In this document: piece by piece, positions 42,150-50,389 of the stretch
How positions within the stretch are numbered: position 1 is the first letter of the stretch
Layout: each line of letters starts with the position of its first letter
Assembly (NCBI GenBank): GCA_904502095.1
Contig: CAJGDG010000007.1
Location: 1 to 50,415, forward strand
Direction of reading: 5' to 3'
DNA length: 50,415 bases
Source of the DNA: an uncultured Alphaproteobacteria bacterium
GTDB taxonomy: Bacteria; Pseudomonadota; Alphaproteobacteria; Rs-D84
The notes under the pieces: model-generated
The model's database searches: none
What the model saw: only the letters and a program-made list of their open reading frames with translations
Told to the model about the DNA's origin: nothing
Program-made: the position numbers and the translations under genes

Positions 42150-43562
42150 ATGCTAGAATATTTAAGAAATGCATCAGAAAAACCAATTGCCAAGATTTTG
42201 ATCAGCATATTGGCGTTTTCGTTTGTTGGTTGGGGCGTTGCCGAATGGATTTTCGGTGGTGCTGTTGGTGATAACACATTGTTGCGTGTTGGTGATGCTG
42301 AAATCACAGCCCAGCAATTTAATTCTGAAAAGTCGCGCGAATTGGCGCAAATGACACGCACGGAACAACGTGCTGTTTATGCAGATGCTGCGGCACAAAA
42401 TGCGTTTAATCAAGATGTGCTTAAAACTTTGGCAACTCAGCAGATGGCGCTTAACCGTGCGAATGATTTAGGGTTCGTTGTCAGCGACAGCAGAATTGCA
42501 CGTGAAATTCGCGAATTTCCAGAATTTCAAATCAATGGTCAATTTTCGACATTTGCGTTTGATACTGTGTTAAATAATTCCGGTTTATCAGAGGCGCAAT
42601 TTGCAGACTTTATCCGCAATCAGGTATTGCGTTCGATGGTATTAGGTGCGATGTCTGCACCAATTCCTGTGTCTGAATTTGCGTTAACTGCTGCATACAA
42701 TGCGCGTTATGGCACACGTGACATCGAATATGCGACTGTAAAATATTCTGATTTCAAGGTCGGTACGCCTTCGGATGAACAGTTGGAATTATTTTATAAA
42801 CAAAATCCACAAACAGTGCCAGAAACACGCAGCGTGTCTTATGTATTGGTGCCTGCTGATTTAAGTCAGCCTGACAAATATGATGCGGCATATGCCACCG
42901 CTGTAAAAATCGAAGACGATATTATTGCGGGTGACACAATGCAGGACGCTGCGAAAAAGCACAGCGCAAAATATGTGTCGGTCAAGCCATTTGCGCGTGA
43001 CGCAAAATTGTCTGACAAAGTTATGACAGATATGATGGTTGCGCGTGTGTTTGATATGGATGCAGGTCTGGAAAGTGAAATGATTGAAACCAAAGACGGT
43101 TTTGTTTTTGTTCGTGTTGAAAAAATCAATCCTGCGCATACGGCTGAATTTGCTGATGTTAAAAAATCATTGGTTTCAGATTGGACTAAATCAGAACAGA
43201 AAAAGCAGGCCTATGTTCGTGCAAACGAATTGCTGGTTGATTTGAATCAGAACGGAAAATTAGTTGGTAAAAAGTCTGCAAATGTTTCGCGCGCATCAGG
43301 TGCACCAACAGATGTTTTGGTTGCGGCGTTCCGTAATTCTGTAAATCAAAATTCGATTGTTGCAGGCCCAGACGCATTTTATGTTCTGGCGGTAAAAGGT
43401 GCAACTGCGCCCAAGGCAGATAAAAAGAAGATGGACGATTTGCGCAAAGAATTGCAAAATATGTCATCTGTTGGAATCCAAGAAGATTATAATTCTTTCT
43501 TGATTCGCGAATATCCGACAGAGATAAATCAAAAAGTTTATAACAGATTATTTGCAAAATAA
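42150..43562 (+). CDS. ppiD: PpiD/SurA-like periplasmic peptidyl-prolyl isomerase
   Basis: A 470-residue protein from ATG 42150 behind AAGGGGAA. One N-terminal anchor (IAKILISILAFSFVGWGVAEWIFGG, about 12-37) is followed by a SurA_N-type chaperone region (residues about 45-200) and a parvulin-like domain (about 235-345, with RSVSYVLVPAD). The C-terminal helical part closes the chaperone domain. It should assist folding of proteins leaving the Sec channel. The parvulin active-site residues cannot be confirmed, and many PpiD proteins are inactive as isomerases. It is divergent from tpiA with a 68-base shared promoter region. Confidence 0.88.
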   Translation: MLEYLRNASEKPIAKILISILAFSFVGWGVAEWIFGGAVGDNTLLRVGDAEITAQQFNSEKSRELAQMTRTEQRAVYADAAAQNAFNQDVLKTLATQQMALNRANDLGFVVSDSRIAREIREFPEFQINGQFSTFAFDTVLNNSGLSEAQFADFIRNQVLRSMVLGAMSAPIPVSEFALTAAYNARYGTRDIEYATVKYSDFKVGTPSDEQLELFYKQNPQTVPETRSVSYVLVPADLSQPDKYDAAYATAVKIEDDIIAGDTMQDAAKKHSAKYVSVKPFARDAKLSDKVMTDMMVARVFDMDAGLESEMIETKDGFVFVRVEKINPAHTAEFADVKKSLVSDWTKSEQKKQAYVRANELLVDLNQNGKLVGKKSANVSRASGAPTDVLVAAFRNSVNQNSIVAGPDAFYVLAVKGATAPKADKKKMDDLRKELQNMSSVGIQEDYNSFLIREYPTEINQKVYNRLFAK

Positions 43563-43586
43563 AAAATCCCCGTTTGGGGATTTTTT
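43561..43586 (+). terminator. Bidirectional terminator after ppiD
   Basis: AAAAAATCCCC, loop GTTT, GGGGATTTTTT, overlapping the stop codons of both convergent genes. Confidence 0.92.
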
Positions 43587-43926
43587 AATACTTTGTTAAA
43601 TATTTATACAATGCCAATGGTGTTTGTATCGCGGGCTTTTTTAAACCAATTGCGGCTTTTGTAAAATTCACACATGTCACAGCATTTGTGTTGATAAAGT
43701 CGTGTGACAGCGAACCAATGATATACACAAATCGCCATCCAAATTTTTGCAGTATTTTCAAATCGCGCATTTGTAAAACGATTTTTTTTATGTTTTTGTT
43801 TTTTATAAATTGATACATAATAATTTTATCATTATGTACCCATATTGGTGCAGTGTGTTTAAATTTTCTGCACAATACGCGCGGCAGTTTTTTTGAAGTT
43901 TTATCGCAAAACGCAACAATAATCAT
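43585..43926 (-). CDS. Conserved-looking hypothetical protein
   Basis: A 113-residue protein with no signal or membrane segment. IIVAFCDKTSKKLPRVLCRKFKHTAPIWVHNDKIIMYQFI, then QMRDLKILQKFGWRFVYI and VTCVNFTKAAIGLKKPAIQTPLALYKYL. The layout (Cys-Lys near the start, a His strand, then a late CVNFTK helix start) is loosely like small NlpC/P60-type or permuted papain-like folds, but this is speculative. No family is recognised. Confidence 0.55.
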   Translation of the reverse strand: MIIVAFCDKTSKKLPRVLCRKFKHTAPIWVHNDKIIMYQFIKNKNIKKIVLQMRDLKILQKFGWRFVYIIGSLSHDFINTNAVTCVNFTKAAIGLKKPAIQTPLALYKYLTKY

Positions 43927-43950
43927 AATAACATCCTTATACTTTTTTAG

Positions 43951-44292
43951 TTAGTCAATCCAACCAGATTTTTGCGCGGCGTTTTCCAACACTTCCATTG
44001 CGATTTTCCATTTTGCAGCGTCTTTATTTTCATTCCAGATGTGTTGATGTGGGGCGCGTCTTTTGTCGCCATATTTTTTCATAACATTTAATTGTTCATC
44101 GGTCAGTTTTCCAGACAAATACAGTTTGGTTATCATTGTTTCTACATCCAGTATTTCACATGGGCGTCGTGTTGGATTTGCGCGCACGCGTGAAAAGTCA
44201 TTTCGAACAGCGCGCGAATATAAAAACCAGAACCACAGTTGTTCTGCTGATTGAAATTTTTCTGCAATTATTATTGATTGTGTTTGTGTCAT
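43951..44292 (-). CDS. Hypothetical protein, basic helical
   Basis: A 113-residue soluble protein. AEQLWFWFLYSRAVRNDFSRVRANPTRRPCEILDVETMITKLYLSGKLTDEQLNVMKKYGDKRRAPHQHIWNENKDAAKWKIAMEVL is dense in conserved-looking Trp, Arg and His, as in a DNA-associated or adaptor protein. It resembles conserved hypothetical proteins I associate with alphaproteobacteria, without a known role. It stands 24 bases upstream of the 43585 gene and probably shares its transcript. Confidence 0.6.
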   Translation of the reverse strand: MTQTQSIIIAEKFQSAEQLWFWFLYSRAVRNDFSRVRANPTRRPCEILDVETMITKLYLSGKLTDEQLNVMKKYGDKRRAPHQHIWNENKDAAKWKIAMEVLENAAQKSGWID

Positions 44293-44330
44293 TTTTTTCT
44301 TCTCCTTTGGTTTTTTTTAATTCTTTTGAT

Positions 44331-44450
44331 ATATAGCCCAAGAATTAATTCCTGTAAATCATTACAACCGTTGGTTGAACTGCGAATCGAAAATCTGATT
44401 CGGAATTCGAATTTTTGTTTTTTAAAACGAATCGGTTTTTGGGGCTATAT
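44331..44450. repeat. Structured intergenic element bounded by a 9-bp inverted repeat
   Basis: ATATAGCCC (44331-44339) and GGGCTATAT (44442-44450) enclose about 100 AT-rich bases. Inside are smaller hairpins: CAACC/GGTTG (44365-44377) and CGAATC/GATTCG (44383-44402). The CGAATCG word recurs at about 44429 and 44496. No gene is visible in 44293-44596. Confidence 0.5.
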
Positions 44451-44462
44451 TTACAATTTTTT

Positions 44463-44487
44463 AAAAAAAGTACGCGATTATGCGTAC
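44463..44487 (-). terminator. Second hairpin terminator downstream of virB10
   Basis: On the minus strand GTACGC, loop ATAATC, GCGTAC, then seven T. It lies about 80 bases beyond the first terminator, which suggests either a backup or the end of a short separate RNA. Confidence 0.6.
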
Positions 44488-44567
44488 TGAAAAATCGAAT
44501 CGATAATTATATATTTTTGTTATGACATTTTGTTTATTCCTTTGTTTGTTTTTTTGTTCATTTAAAA

Positions 44568-44583
44568 ACCCGCCATTTGGCGG
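44568..44583 (-). terminator. Terminator of the virB8-virB9-virB10 operon
   Basis: On the minus strand CCCGCC, loop AAAT, GGCGGG followed by TTTTT, 13 bases after the virB10 stop. Confidence 0.85.
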
Positions 44584-44596
44584 GTCGATTATTTTT

Positions 44597-46978
44597 TTAT
44601 AACAACGGCGGGAAGCAATCGCCACCTGTTGATGGGCAACAGTTAAATCCTTGGTCGCCCATATCGGTGTATATTTCACCTGTACAGCATCCATTTGCAT
44701 CTGGTGGTGTACCGTCTTCGCATGTCAGCCCCGCATCAGCGGCCGGTTGTTGTTCATACGGATTAACAACATACCCGTCTTCGTCGCGAACAATTCCAAC
44801 CATTTCTTCGTATGCAGCCGTTTGTTCTTCATCGCGATTTCCTTCGGTGCCGTATGTGTCTTGATATTTTTGCACCTCGCTTTCATGATACGCTTCCTGT
44901 TTGATTTTGGATTTTGATGTATAATTTAATGATTCACAGTACATCAAAACTGTTCTGTAATCATAACCATCGCATTCGCCAGTCGCGCATTTTGGATCTG
45001 CTGTTTTTTTGCCGTTTTCATCTATGCAATATTGGCTGATATTAAACGAACGGACCTGTCCAACCCACGAACTATCGGTATAATCTACCGTTGCTTCATT
45101 CTTCGCGTCCCTGCGACTTTGTGAACCATACTCTTTAACTGCGCATTTTTTACCTTTGTTTACTCCTTCTGGGTCGCCACATGTCACCATTAAATCAACT
45201 GGTGAATATACGGTAATACGTGTGCCAGCGGCAATTGTAAACGGCGGAACAGTATTGTCCATCATATCAACCAATATTTTTTGTGCCACCTGATTCCACG
45301 CGGTTATAATTTCATTCTTTGCCATTTCAGATGAACGCATTGTGCCACTTTGTACAACAGTATTATTGTCCAAATCAATTTGGTTAACAAATTTGTCACT
45401 GATTGGCGCAATTAAATTGACCGCCGCCGGAACAATTGCTGTCAACATAGGCATAAAGAATTGTTCCAAATAATCGGTGCTGCCATATCCTGGGATTCCT
45501 GTGCGACCCTGGGCATCCCCAGAAAAAGGATCTTTGTCGCCGCCAGCAAAATTAAATTCAACACCGTTTGGCAATATAAATTGATACCATTTTATTTCCA
45601 TTCGACCAATTGTTGTATATGGCCCCGGTAATTTACCCGTCACATAACCCATTAACAATGTTCCGGTTGGAATTATAACATTGCGCCCATTATCAGAATA
45701 AACATTTCTGTCCACGGTTGCGCGTACAGGCAAATGATTGTTTGCCAACGCTTCGGGGTCTGCACGAACATCGGATACAATTGTTGCAGGAATTGGTTTA
45801 TATTGACGCAATAAAAATTGTCTGTCACGAATTTCTGATGAAGTAACAGTGCCAGCACCAGTTGATTCATATTTAACATCGGTTTCGCGTTTGACAATCC
45901 CACTGGAAAAAGCCGTCATTCCGTCAGCGCCCAATCTGCCTGCTTTGCCTTTGCGATCTAATTCTTCTGTGCTTAACTGTCTGGCGCGATTGCGGACAAC
46001 AGGCTCTGGCGCGTTTGACAGTTGTGGTACAGCCCCAGATGATATGACATTGTATCCCACATGGTCTGCGTCTGAACCAATGCGTTTGCCTTTGTCGCTG
46101 ATAGACATAATTAAACCTGTATCAGGATTGTATATTCCTGTTGGGTTATTACATTCTGTGTCTGAAAAAGGATGGAATTTATATGCGCCACCTTCGGGTT
46201 TTATCCAGCCAATTTGATTTCCAGAATTATCGTACCCAGGGAACGCAAAGTCCGAACAGGTTTCTGTAATCGTTGGCAGTGGTTTCGATTCCGGTTCAAA
46301 CGAAACAGATGGCGCAATCTGTTCGATTTCTTGTTTGATTTCTTCTTTTACAGGAACCGGCGCCGGTTCTTCCTCTACTTCTTCTGGTGTTTCGGTTTCG
46401 TTTTGTTCAACAATTTCTTCTTCCTGTGTCTCTTCTTCTGCTACAAAAGGATTCTCGTCGGCAACGGGCGCAGGTGTTGCTGCGGCCTTGGCGCTAAGTT
46501 TTACATCAATTTCGCTTGTGCGTGTCATATCTTCGCTTTGTTCTGCGTCATGCCATTTGACAGTGATTTTTGCAGTTTCAATTTTTTGTGCCGCAGTTGG
46601 CGCATATTTTACCAAAATAGTACAAGATAATTCCGAGTCAATTTGTCCCATTTTTGTACATGTGTCTGATACTGTCAGCCCAGATATTTCAGTTGTCGAA
46701 ACATCAACAATTTTTACTGGCAGGTTCGCGGTTAATGTGACGGTTTCAGATTTTTCTGTGCCAACTTCAATGTCTTTAATAGCAACAGAATCAGGTGAGA
46801 TTTTTAATTCTGATGCGACGCGTTCTGCTGCGCCTAAATCGTTTTTTTCATCTTTGCCGCCAATTAACAAAAGCAGCATTATTGAAACGACGATAAATGC
46901 CGCAACCAATAACAGCCATTGCACATGTTTTGGAGTGTTTTTTTTAATTTCTAAAAATTGTTGTTTCAGTTTATTCAT
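44597..46978 (-). CDS. virB10: VirB10/TraB-like type IV secretion core protein with Cys-rich C-terminal domain
   Basis: A 793-residue protein. A cytoplasmic tail and membrane segment (about 20-40, WLLLVAAFIVVSIMLLLLIGG) are followed by a beta domain (about 55-165) resembling an ASH/Ig-like fold, then an acidic Pro-rich spacer (EEVEEEPAPVPVKEEI). The VirB10 C-terminal domain follows (about 415-610): LPVRATVDRNVYSDNGRNVIIPTGTLLMGYV, then GRMEIKWYQFILPNGVEFNF and YLEQFFMPMLTAIVPAAVNLI, the antenna region. VirB10 spans the envelope and forms the outer-membrane ring. The last 41 residues are an added six-Cys domain (GCCTGEIYTDMGDQGFNCC) also found in the small secreted protein at 20372. Confidence 0.88.
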   Translation of the reverse strand: MNKLKQQFLEIKKNTPKHVQWLLLVAAFIVVSIMLLLLIGGKDEKNDLGAAERVASELKISPDSVAIKDIEVGTEKSETVTLTANLPVKIVDVSTTEISGLTVSDTCTKMGQIDSELSCTILVKYAPTAAQKIETAKITVKWHDAEQSEDMTRTSEIDVKLSAKAAATPAPVADENPFVAEEETQEEEIVEQNETETPEEVEEEPAPVPVKEEIKQEIEQIAPSVSFEPESKPLPTITETCSDFAFPGYDNSGNQIGWIKPEGGAYKFHPFSDTECNNPTGIYNPDTGLIMSISDKGKRIGSDADHVGYNVISSGAVPQLSNAPEPVVRNRARQLSTEELDRKGKAGRLGADGMTAFSSGIVKRETDVKYESTGAGTVTSSEIRDRQFLLRQYKPIPATIVSDVRADPEALANNHLPVRATVDRNVYSDNGRNVIIPTGTLLMGYVTGKLPGPYTTIGRMEIKWYQFILPNGVEFNFAGGDKDPFSGDAQGRTGIPGYGSTDYLEQFFMPMLTAIVPAAVNLIAPISDKFVNQIDLDNNTVVQSGTMRSSEMAKNEIITAWNQVAQKILVDMMDNTVPPFTIAAGTRITVYSPVDLMVTCGDPEGVNKGKKCAVKEYGSQSRRDAKNEATVDYTDSSWVGQVRSFNISQYCIDENGKKTADPKCATGECDGYDYRTVLMYCESLNYTSKSKIKQEAYHESEVQKYQDTYGTEGNRDEEQTAAYEEMVGIVRDEDGYVVNPYEQQPAADAGLTCEDGTPPDANGCCTGEIYTDMGDQGFNCCPSTGGDCFPPLL

Positions 46979-47005
46979 TCTCTCGAACCCACGATTAAGA
47001 TGTCC

Positions 47006-48526
47006 TTATTGCATACGCACAACGCTGCAGCTGTTGCCGCTGAATTTCAGCAACTTGTCGCACAATGTTTGTGCTGCGTCAATGCTGGACAATGGGCCAA
47101 TGCGTAAACGATACAGACGCGCGCTGGTTGAATCGGATCCCAAATCGCCAACGCCTTGTTCGTCAACAGCAAAGAACACATCGTTTTTATATGGGGTCAA
47201 CAAACCTTGACCGTCTTCGCCACTGAATTTAGCCAACAAATTGGTCCAGTAATCTTCCAATGCTTTGACCGATGTATCAGACTTTAATTCAACTGCGACA
47301 CCGGACTGGTTGCTGGTAATCAGCGGAATATTTGTTTGTGGTAAATATGCGCCCGCTGTATTGCGTTGTTGTGGCAACATATTTACGACGCTGCCAGATG
47401 CTGGTAATGCCTGGGGGGCAACAAATCCCGCCGGCATATATGTGCCTGCGCCTGTCGTTGGGTTGATTGTGCCTGGTACGCCAGCGTACATTGGCGTGCC
47501 TGTATAGCCTGTGCCCATGCTCATAGCGGCCATACTGTCGGTATATGCGATGTTATTCAGCGATTGGCCAGACAGCATGCTTTGTGCAACATTTGCCTCA
47601 GCCAATGCCATTACAGATGCGGTATCTGCAATCAAGAATGGTTTCTCGCGTTTTTTGATACATACAATGCGTTGGCCGCTGCGCAGAACCATATCGCCAA
47701 CAGCCTCTACAATCAGTAAACGACCGTCTTCGCCGTCTGTTCTGAAACCAACCGGGGATTCGCCGCCTTCAACCATCAGTGACACAACAGGACGCTGGGT
47801 CATAGAAATAACTTTGTCGCCAAAATCGATGTATGTAAAGATTCTGTCGCGCCATACGCGTTCAGGCGCAATAACATAGTCGTCTGGGTTTGGAACAAAT
47901 ATGTCTAAATCAAATCTGAATTCAGACGGGTCGATTTTCATAGATTTAATCCAACCATAATCTTCGCCATCAACGCCGACTGTATTAGAAGACGCTTTCT
48001 TGGTAAAGATGGACTTTGCGCCACCTGCGGTGGTTGTGCCAACGGCATTCGGCAAGACGCCATTTCCGTCCAACATAACATCAACCTGGGAATATGTAAT
48101 TTCGTCAGAATTTGATGGTTCGCTGCGTAAATAGAATATGTATTTATTCCCAGAAGTTCCCGTCACAATTAAATTTGTGTCGGAACCCTGATTTTCAGGT
48201 TTCGGTGACAAAAACATAGTTCTGTCGCCCTGGGTTGTGTTAATTTCGAACAATTCCGTATCGCCAACAACAGCGTCCGCAATTTGTTCGCCGTTCGGCA
48301 GGTTGACCATTGTCACCATTCCATTTCGCAATTTAATCGGCAATACAGAACCTGCGGACCACGCCAATTGTGCATATCCCGGTTTGATACTGCCTGCGGC
48401 CATATTTGCCGTTGGGTTGTCCCAGGCTGCCTGAATCCCGTATTCAGCCGAATATGCAGGCAGACACAGCATTGCAGCCAAGCAGAATATTGTTGCGTTA
48501 ATCTTTAATGGTTTTACAAAAGTCAT
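47006..48526 (-). CDS. virB9: VirB9-like type IV secretion protein with C-terminal SPOR domain
   Basis: A 506-residue protein with a signal peptide (about 1-27, ending LPAYSA) and AAGGAA before its ATG. The N-terminal beta domain has the VirB9 pattern: LRNGMVTMVNLPNGEQIADAVVGDTELFEI, then SDTNLIVTGTSGNKYIFYLRSEP. A second beta domain follows (about 200-290: RVWRDRIFTYIDFGDKVI). A Pro/Gly/Met linker leads to a final domain (about 420-506) ending ARLYRLRIGPLSSIDAAQTLCDKLLKFSGNSCSVVR, a SPOR peptidoglycan-binding fold. VirB9 builds the outer-membrane core with VirB7 and VirB10. SPOR is not part of standard VirB9. Confidence 0.85.
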   Translation of the reverse strand: MTFVKPLKINATIFCLAAMLCLPAYSAEYGIQAAWDNPTANMAAGSIKPGYAQLAWSAGSVLPIKLRNGMVTMVNLPNGEQIADAVVGDTELFEINTTQGDRTMFLSPKPENQGSDTNLIVTGTSGNKYIFYLRSEPSNSDEITYSQVDVMLDGNGVLPNAVGTTTAGGAKSIFTKKASSNTVGVDGEDYGWIKSMKIDPSEFRFDLDIFVPNPDDYVIAPERVWRDRIFTYIDFGDKVISMTQRPVVSLMVEGGESPVGFRTDGEDGRLLIVEAVGDMVLRSGQRIVCIKKREKPFLIADTASVMALAEANVAQSMLSGQSLNNIAYTDSMAAMSMGTGYTGTPMYAGVPGTINPTTGAGTYMPAGFVAPQALPASGSVVNMLPQQRNTAGAYLPQTNIPLITSNQSGVAVELKSDTSVKALEDYWTNLLAKFSGEDGQGLLTPYKNDVFFAVDEQGVGDLGSDSTSARLYRLRIGPLSSIDAAQTLCDKLLKFSGNSCSVVRMQ

Positions 48527-48552
48527 TCCTTGTTCCTTTCGCTTTTCTTTTC

Positions 48553-49233
48553 TTATTGTCTGTGTCCTGTATCCAACGGGTCGCCGTTGCCAGACAAAAC
48601 AGTATATTCAATCACTTTTATGCCCAATGGATTATCAATTCGATCTGTCCATTTTATCTTAGTTCCTTCGTCGTATTGAATCTTTAATCTTATTATATAA
48701 TCTTTTGCGGTTTCAATGCCAGCATTATCTGTACAAAAATACCTAAATTGAACACGATAAGAAGCGTCTTCGGTTGCGGTTGCCGGCATAAACATAGGTT
48801 TGCCATTAAATGCAATTTCGCAAACCGTGTTTATCTGGGGGATGTCGCTGCGGATAATTTGTTTGAACATTTGTGTCTGGGTAAAGTCTTTGTATACCTT
48901 GTCCGATGACATTGTTCGAATTACCCCGTCGGTTGCATTCCATTTCTTGCCCATTGCATTGGAATTGGCAAAGATTTCATTTCTGTGTCGAATGTATTCG
49001 CGCACAAAAGCCATTTCGTACAGGTCTGTATTTTTGTCTTTGGGCAACAAATCGACCAGTTGGATGTCCTGGTTATCGCGAACCGTCGACATCAAAAAGA
49101 ATACTTGGGGACGATTAAGAGGAAACATGTTATACGCTGTTGTGCACAAAGCCACCAGCACAACCAATGCGGTTGCTAAGACAAATGTCATCAGTTTGGA
49201 CATCAAAACTGGCGGTTCTACGCGGTTTTGCAC
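48553..49233 (-). CDS. virB8: VirB8-like type IV secretion inner-membrane protein
   Basis: A 226-residue protein starting at GTG 49233 behind AAGGAGAGG. A membrane segment (about 13-35, MTFVLATALVVLVALCTTAYNMF) precedes a periplasmic domain of the VirB8/NTF2-like fold: LYEMAFVREYIRHRNEIF, then DKVYKDFTQTQMFKQII and YRVQFRYFCTDNAGIETAKDYIIRLKIQYD, then DRIDNPLGIKVIEYTVL, matching the family's NPLGF-type motif. It nucleates the inner-membrane complex. It is first in a three-gene operon; ATPases, pilins and VirB6 are not in the window. Confidence 0.85.
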   Translation of the reverse strand: MQNRVEPPVLMSKLMTFVLATALVVLVALCTTAYNMFPLNRPQVFFLMSTVRDNQDIQLVDLLPKDKNTDLYEMAFVREYIRHRNEIFANSNAMGKKWNATDGVIRTMSSDKVYKDFTQTQMFKQIIRSDIPQINTVCEIAFNGKPMFMPATATEDASYRVQFRYFCTDNAGIETAKDYIIRLKIQYDEGTKIKWTDRIDNPLGIKVIEYTVLSGNGDPLDTGHRQ

Positions 49234-49258
49234 AGATTCCTCTCCTTAGGTTAAATTG

Positions 49259-49288
49259 ATTGTAGCCAAAAAAGCAACGGTCTTGCAA
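49259..49288 (-). promoter_or_regulatory. Promoter of the virB8-virB9-virB10 operon
   Basis: On the minus strand TTGCAA (49288-49283) and TACAAT (49264-49259), spacer 18, about 25 bases before the GTG start. Confidence 0.5.
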
Positions 49289-49381
49289 GAAAAAATTTGC
49301 AAAAACAACCCTGTATTTAAAATTATTTGTATATAAATTTGTTCTTGCACGATTTTTTAAAAAATATTATAATATTTCCGC

Positions 49382-49409
49382 TTGATTTTTTGTATTCGTG
49401 TGCTATTGT
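49382..49409 (+). promoter_or_regulatory. Candidate promoter of tRNA-Trp and secE-nusG
   Basis: TTGATT (49382-49387) and TATTGT (49404-49409), spacer 16, about 55 bases before the tRNA. Confidence 0.4.
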
Positions 49410-49464
49410 TTCACAGACTATTGCATTGGCATGCGGTGCATCAGACGGGTATGTTATTGTTTTT

Positions 49465-49538
49465 AGGGGCATAGTTCAACGGTAGAATATCGGTCTCCAA
49501 AACCGCGGATGAGGGTTCGATTCCTTCTGCCCCTGCCA
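49465..49538 (+). tRNA. tRNA-Trp (anticodon CCA)
   Basis: AGGGGCATAGTTCAACGG opens a 74-base tRNA with CCA encoded. Acceptor AGGGGCA pairs with TGCCCCT. The anticodon loop CTCCAAA gives CCA, and the T arm is GGGTTCGATTCCT. It precedes secE, as in many proteobacteria. Confidence 0.97.
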
Positions 49539-49577
49539 ATAAAATAGCTAGGTAATTACGTAATTTAGGCAGTTTTT

Positions 49578-49757
49578 ATGAAGAAAATACTTGAATTTTT
49601 TAAATCGGTTCGCAGCGAGTGGTTTAAAATCGTATGGCCATCTCGTGACAGTGTTATTCGTGCTACTATTATGATATTGGTATTTTCTGGTTTGGCGACG
49701 CTGTTCTTTTTTGTTATTGACAGTATCCTGAACGCAATTGTTGGTTGGATTTTCTAA
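49578..49757 (+). CDS. secE: Preprotein translocase subunit SecE
   Basis: A 59-residue protein below most length cut-offs. It reads MKKILEFFKSVRSEWFKIVW, then PSRDSVIRATIMILVFSGLA, ending in a single membrane helix and VGWIF. The amphipathic SEWFKIVWPSR segment is the signature of single-span SecE. It stabilises the SecY channel. It is preceded by tRNA-Trp and followed by nusG. Confidence 0.96.
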   Translation: MKKILEFFKSVRSEWFKIVWPSRDSVIRATIMILVFSGLATLFFFVIDSILNAIVGWIF

Positions 49758-49780
49758 AATAACGGGCAAAGGAAACGGAT

Positions 49781-50314
49781 ATGGAAGAAAAAATGCAATG
49801 GTTTGTTGTTAATGTTCATACTGGGTGTGAAGATAAAGTTGCGCGTGGTTTGCGTGAACAGATTGACAAGCGTCGTTTAAATGCGTTGTTTGGTGAAATC
49901 TTGGTGCCAACACGCGAAGTCACGGAAATCAAAGCTGGTAAACGCGTAAAAAGCGAAAAGAAGTTTTTCCCAGGTTATATCGTTGTTCAGATGGTTATGA
50001 ATAACGAAACTTTTACATTAGTAAAACAGGTGCCTCAGGTTGTAATGTTCTTGGGTGCCAGACAAAAACCAATTGCGGTCAGCGAAGAAGAAGCGCGTCG
50101 CTTGTTGAAACAGGTTGAAGAAGGTTCGGTCGTTGCAGATGATGTTGAATACGAAGTTGGCCAAGAAGTGCATGTTGTTGATGGTCCTTTTGCTGGCTTT
50201 AACGGTGTTGCGTCCGAAGTTGACAATGTAAAACAAAAAATGACTGTGACTGTTCTGGTGTTTGGACGTGAAACCAGCATGGAATTAGAATTTAGTCAGG
50301 TTGAAAAAATATAA
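49781..50314 (+). CDS. nusG: Transcription termination/antitermination factor NusG
   Basis: A 177-residue protein from ATG 49781. The NGN domain includes MQWFVVNVHTGCEDKVARGL, RVKSEKKFFPGYIVVQMVMN and VPQVVMFLGARQKPIAVSEEEA. The C-terminal KOW domain has YEVGQEVHVVDGPFAGFNGVASEVDNVKQKMTVTVLVFGRETSMELEF. It binds RNA polymerase and links it to Rho or the ribosome. Confidence 0.97.
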   Translation: MEEKMQWFVVNVHTGCEDKVARGLREQIDKRRLNALFGEILVPTREVTEIKAGKRVKSEKKFFPGYIVVQMVMNNETFTLVKQVPQVVMFLGARQKPIAVSEEEARRLLKQVEEGSVVADDVEYEVGQEVHVVDGPFAGFNGVASEVDNVKQKMTVTVLVFGRETSMELEFSQVEKI

Positions 50315-50361
50315 AGTTTTTTGTGGTTTTCTGAAAAATATCATGTAAAATCACAGCAAAC

Positions 50362-50389
50362 CGTGGTAGATACGCCATATCGTACCACG
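50362..50389 (+). promoter_or_regulatory. Hairpin in the leader of the next gene, probably rplK
   Basis: CGTGGTA-GATA, loop CGCCA, TATC, one bulged G, TACCACG: 11 paired positions. The window ends in an ACGGAG ribosome binding site, so a start codon must lie just outside. In this context the next gene is normally rplK-rplA, and the hairpin may be its regulatory leader. Confidence 0.55.

Noticed and set aside
44461..44700. A 79-codon minus-strand frame downstream of virB10
   Set aside because: It overlaps both terminators and the virB10 end in another frame and has no ribosome binding site.
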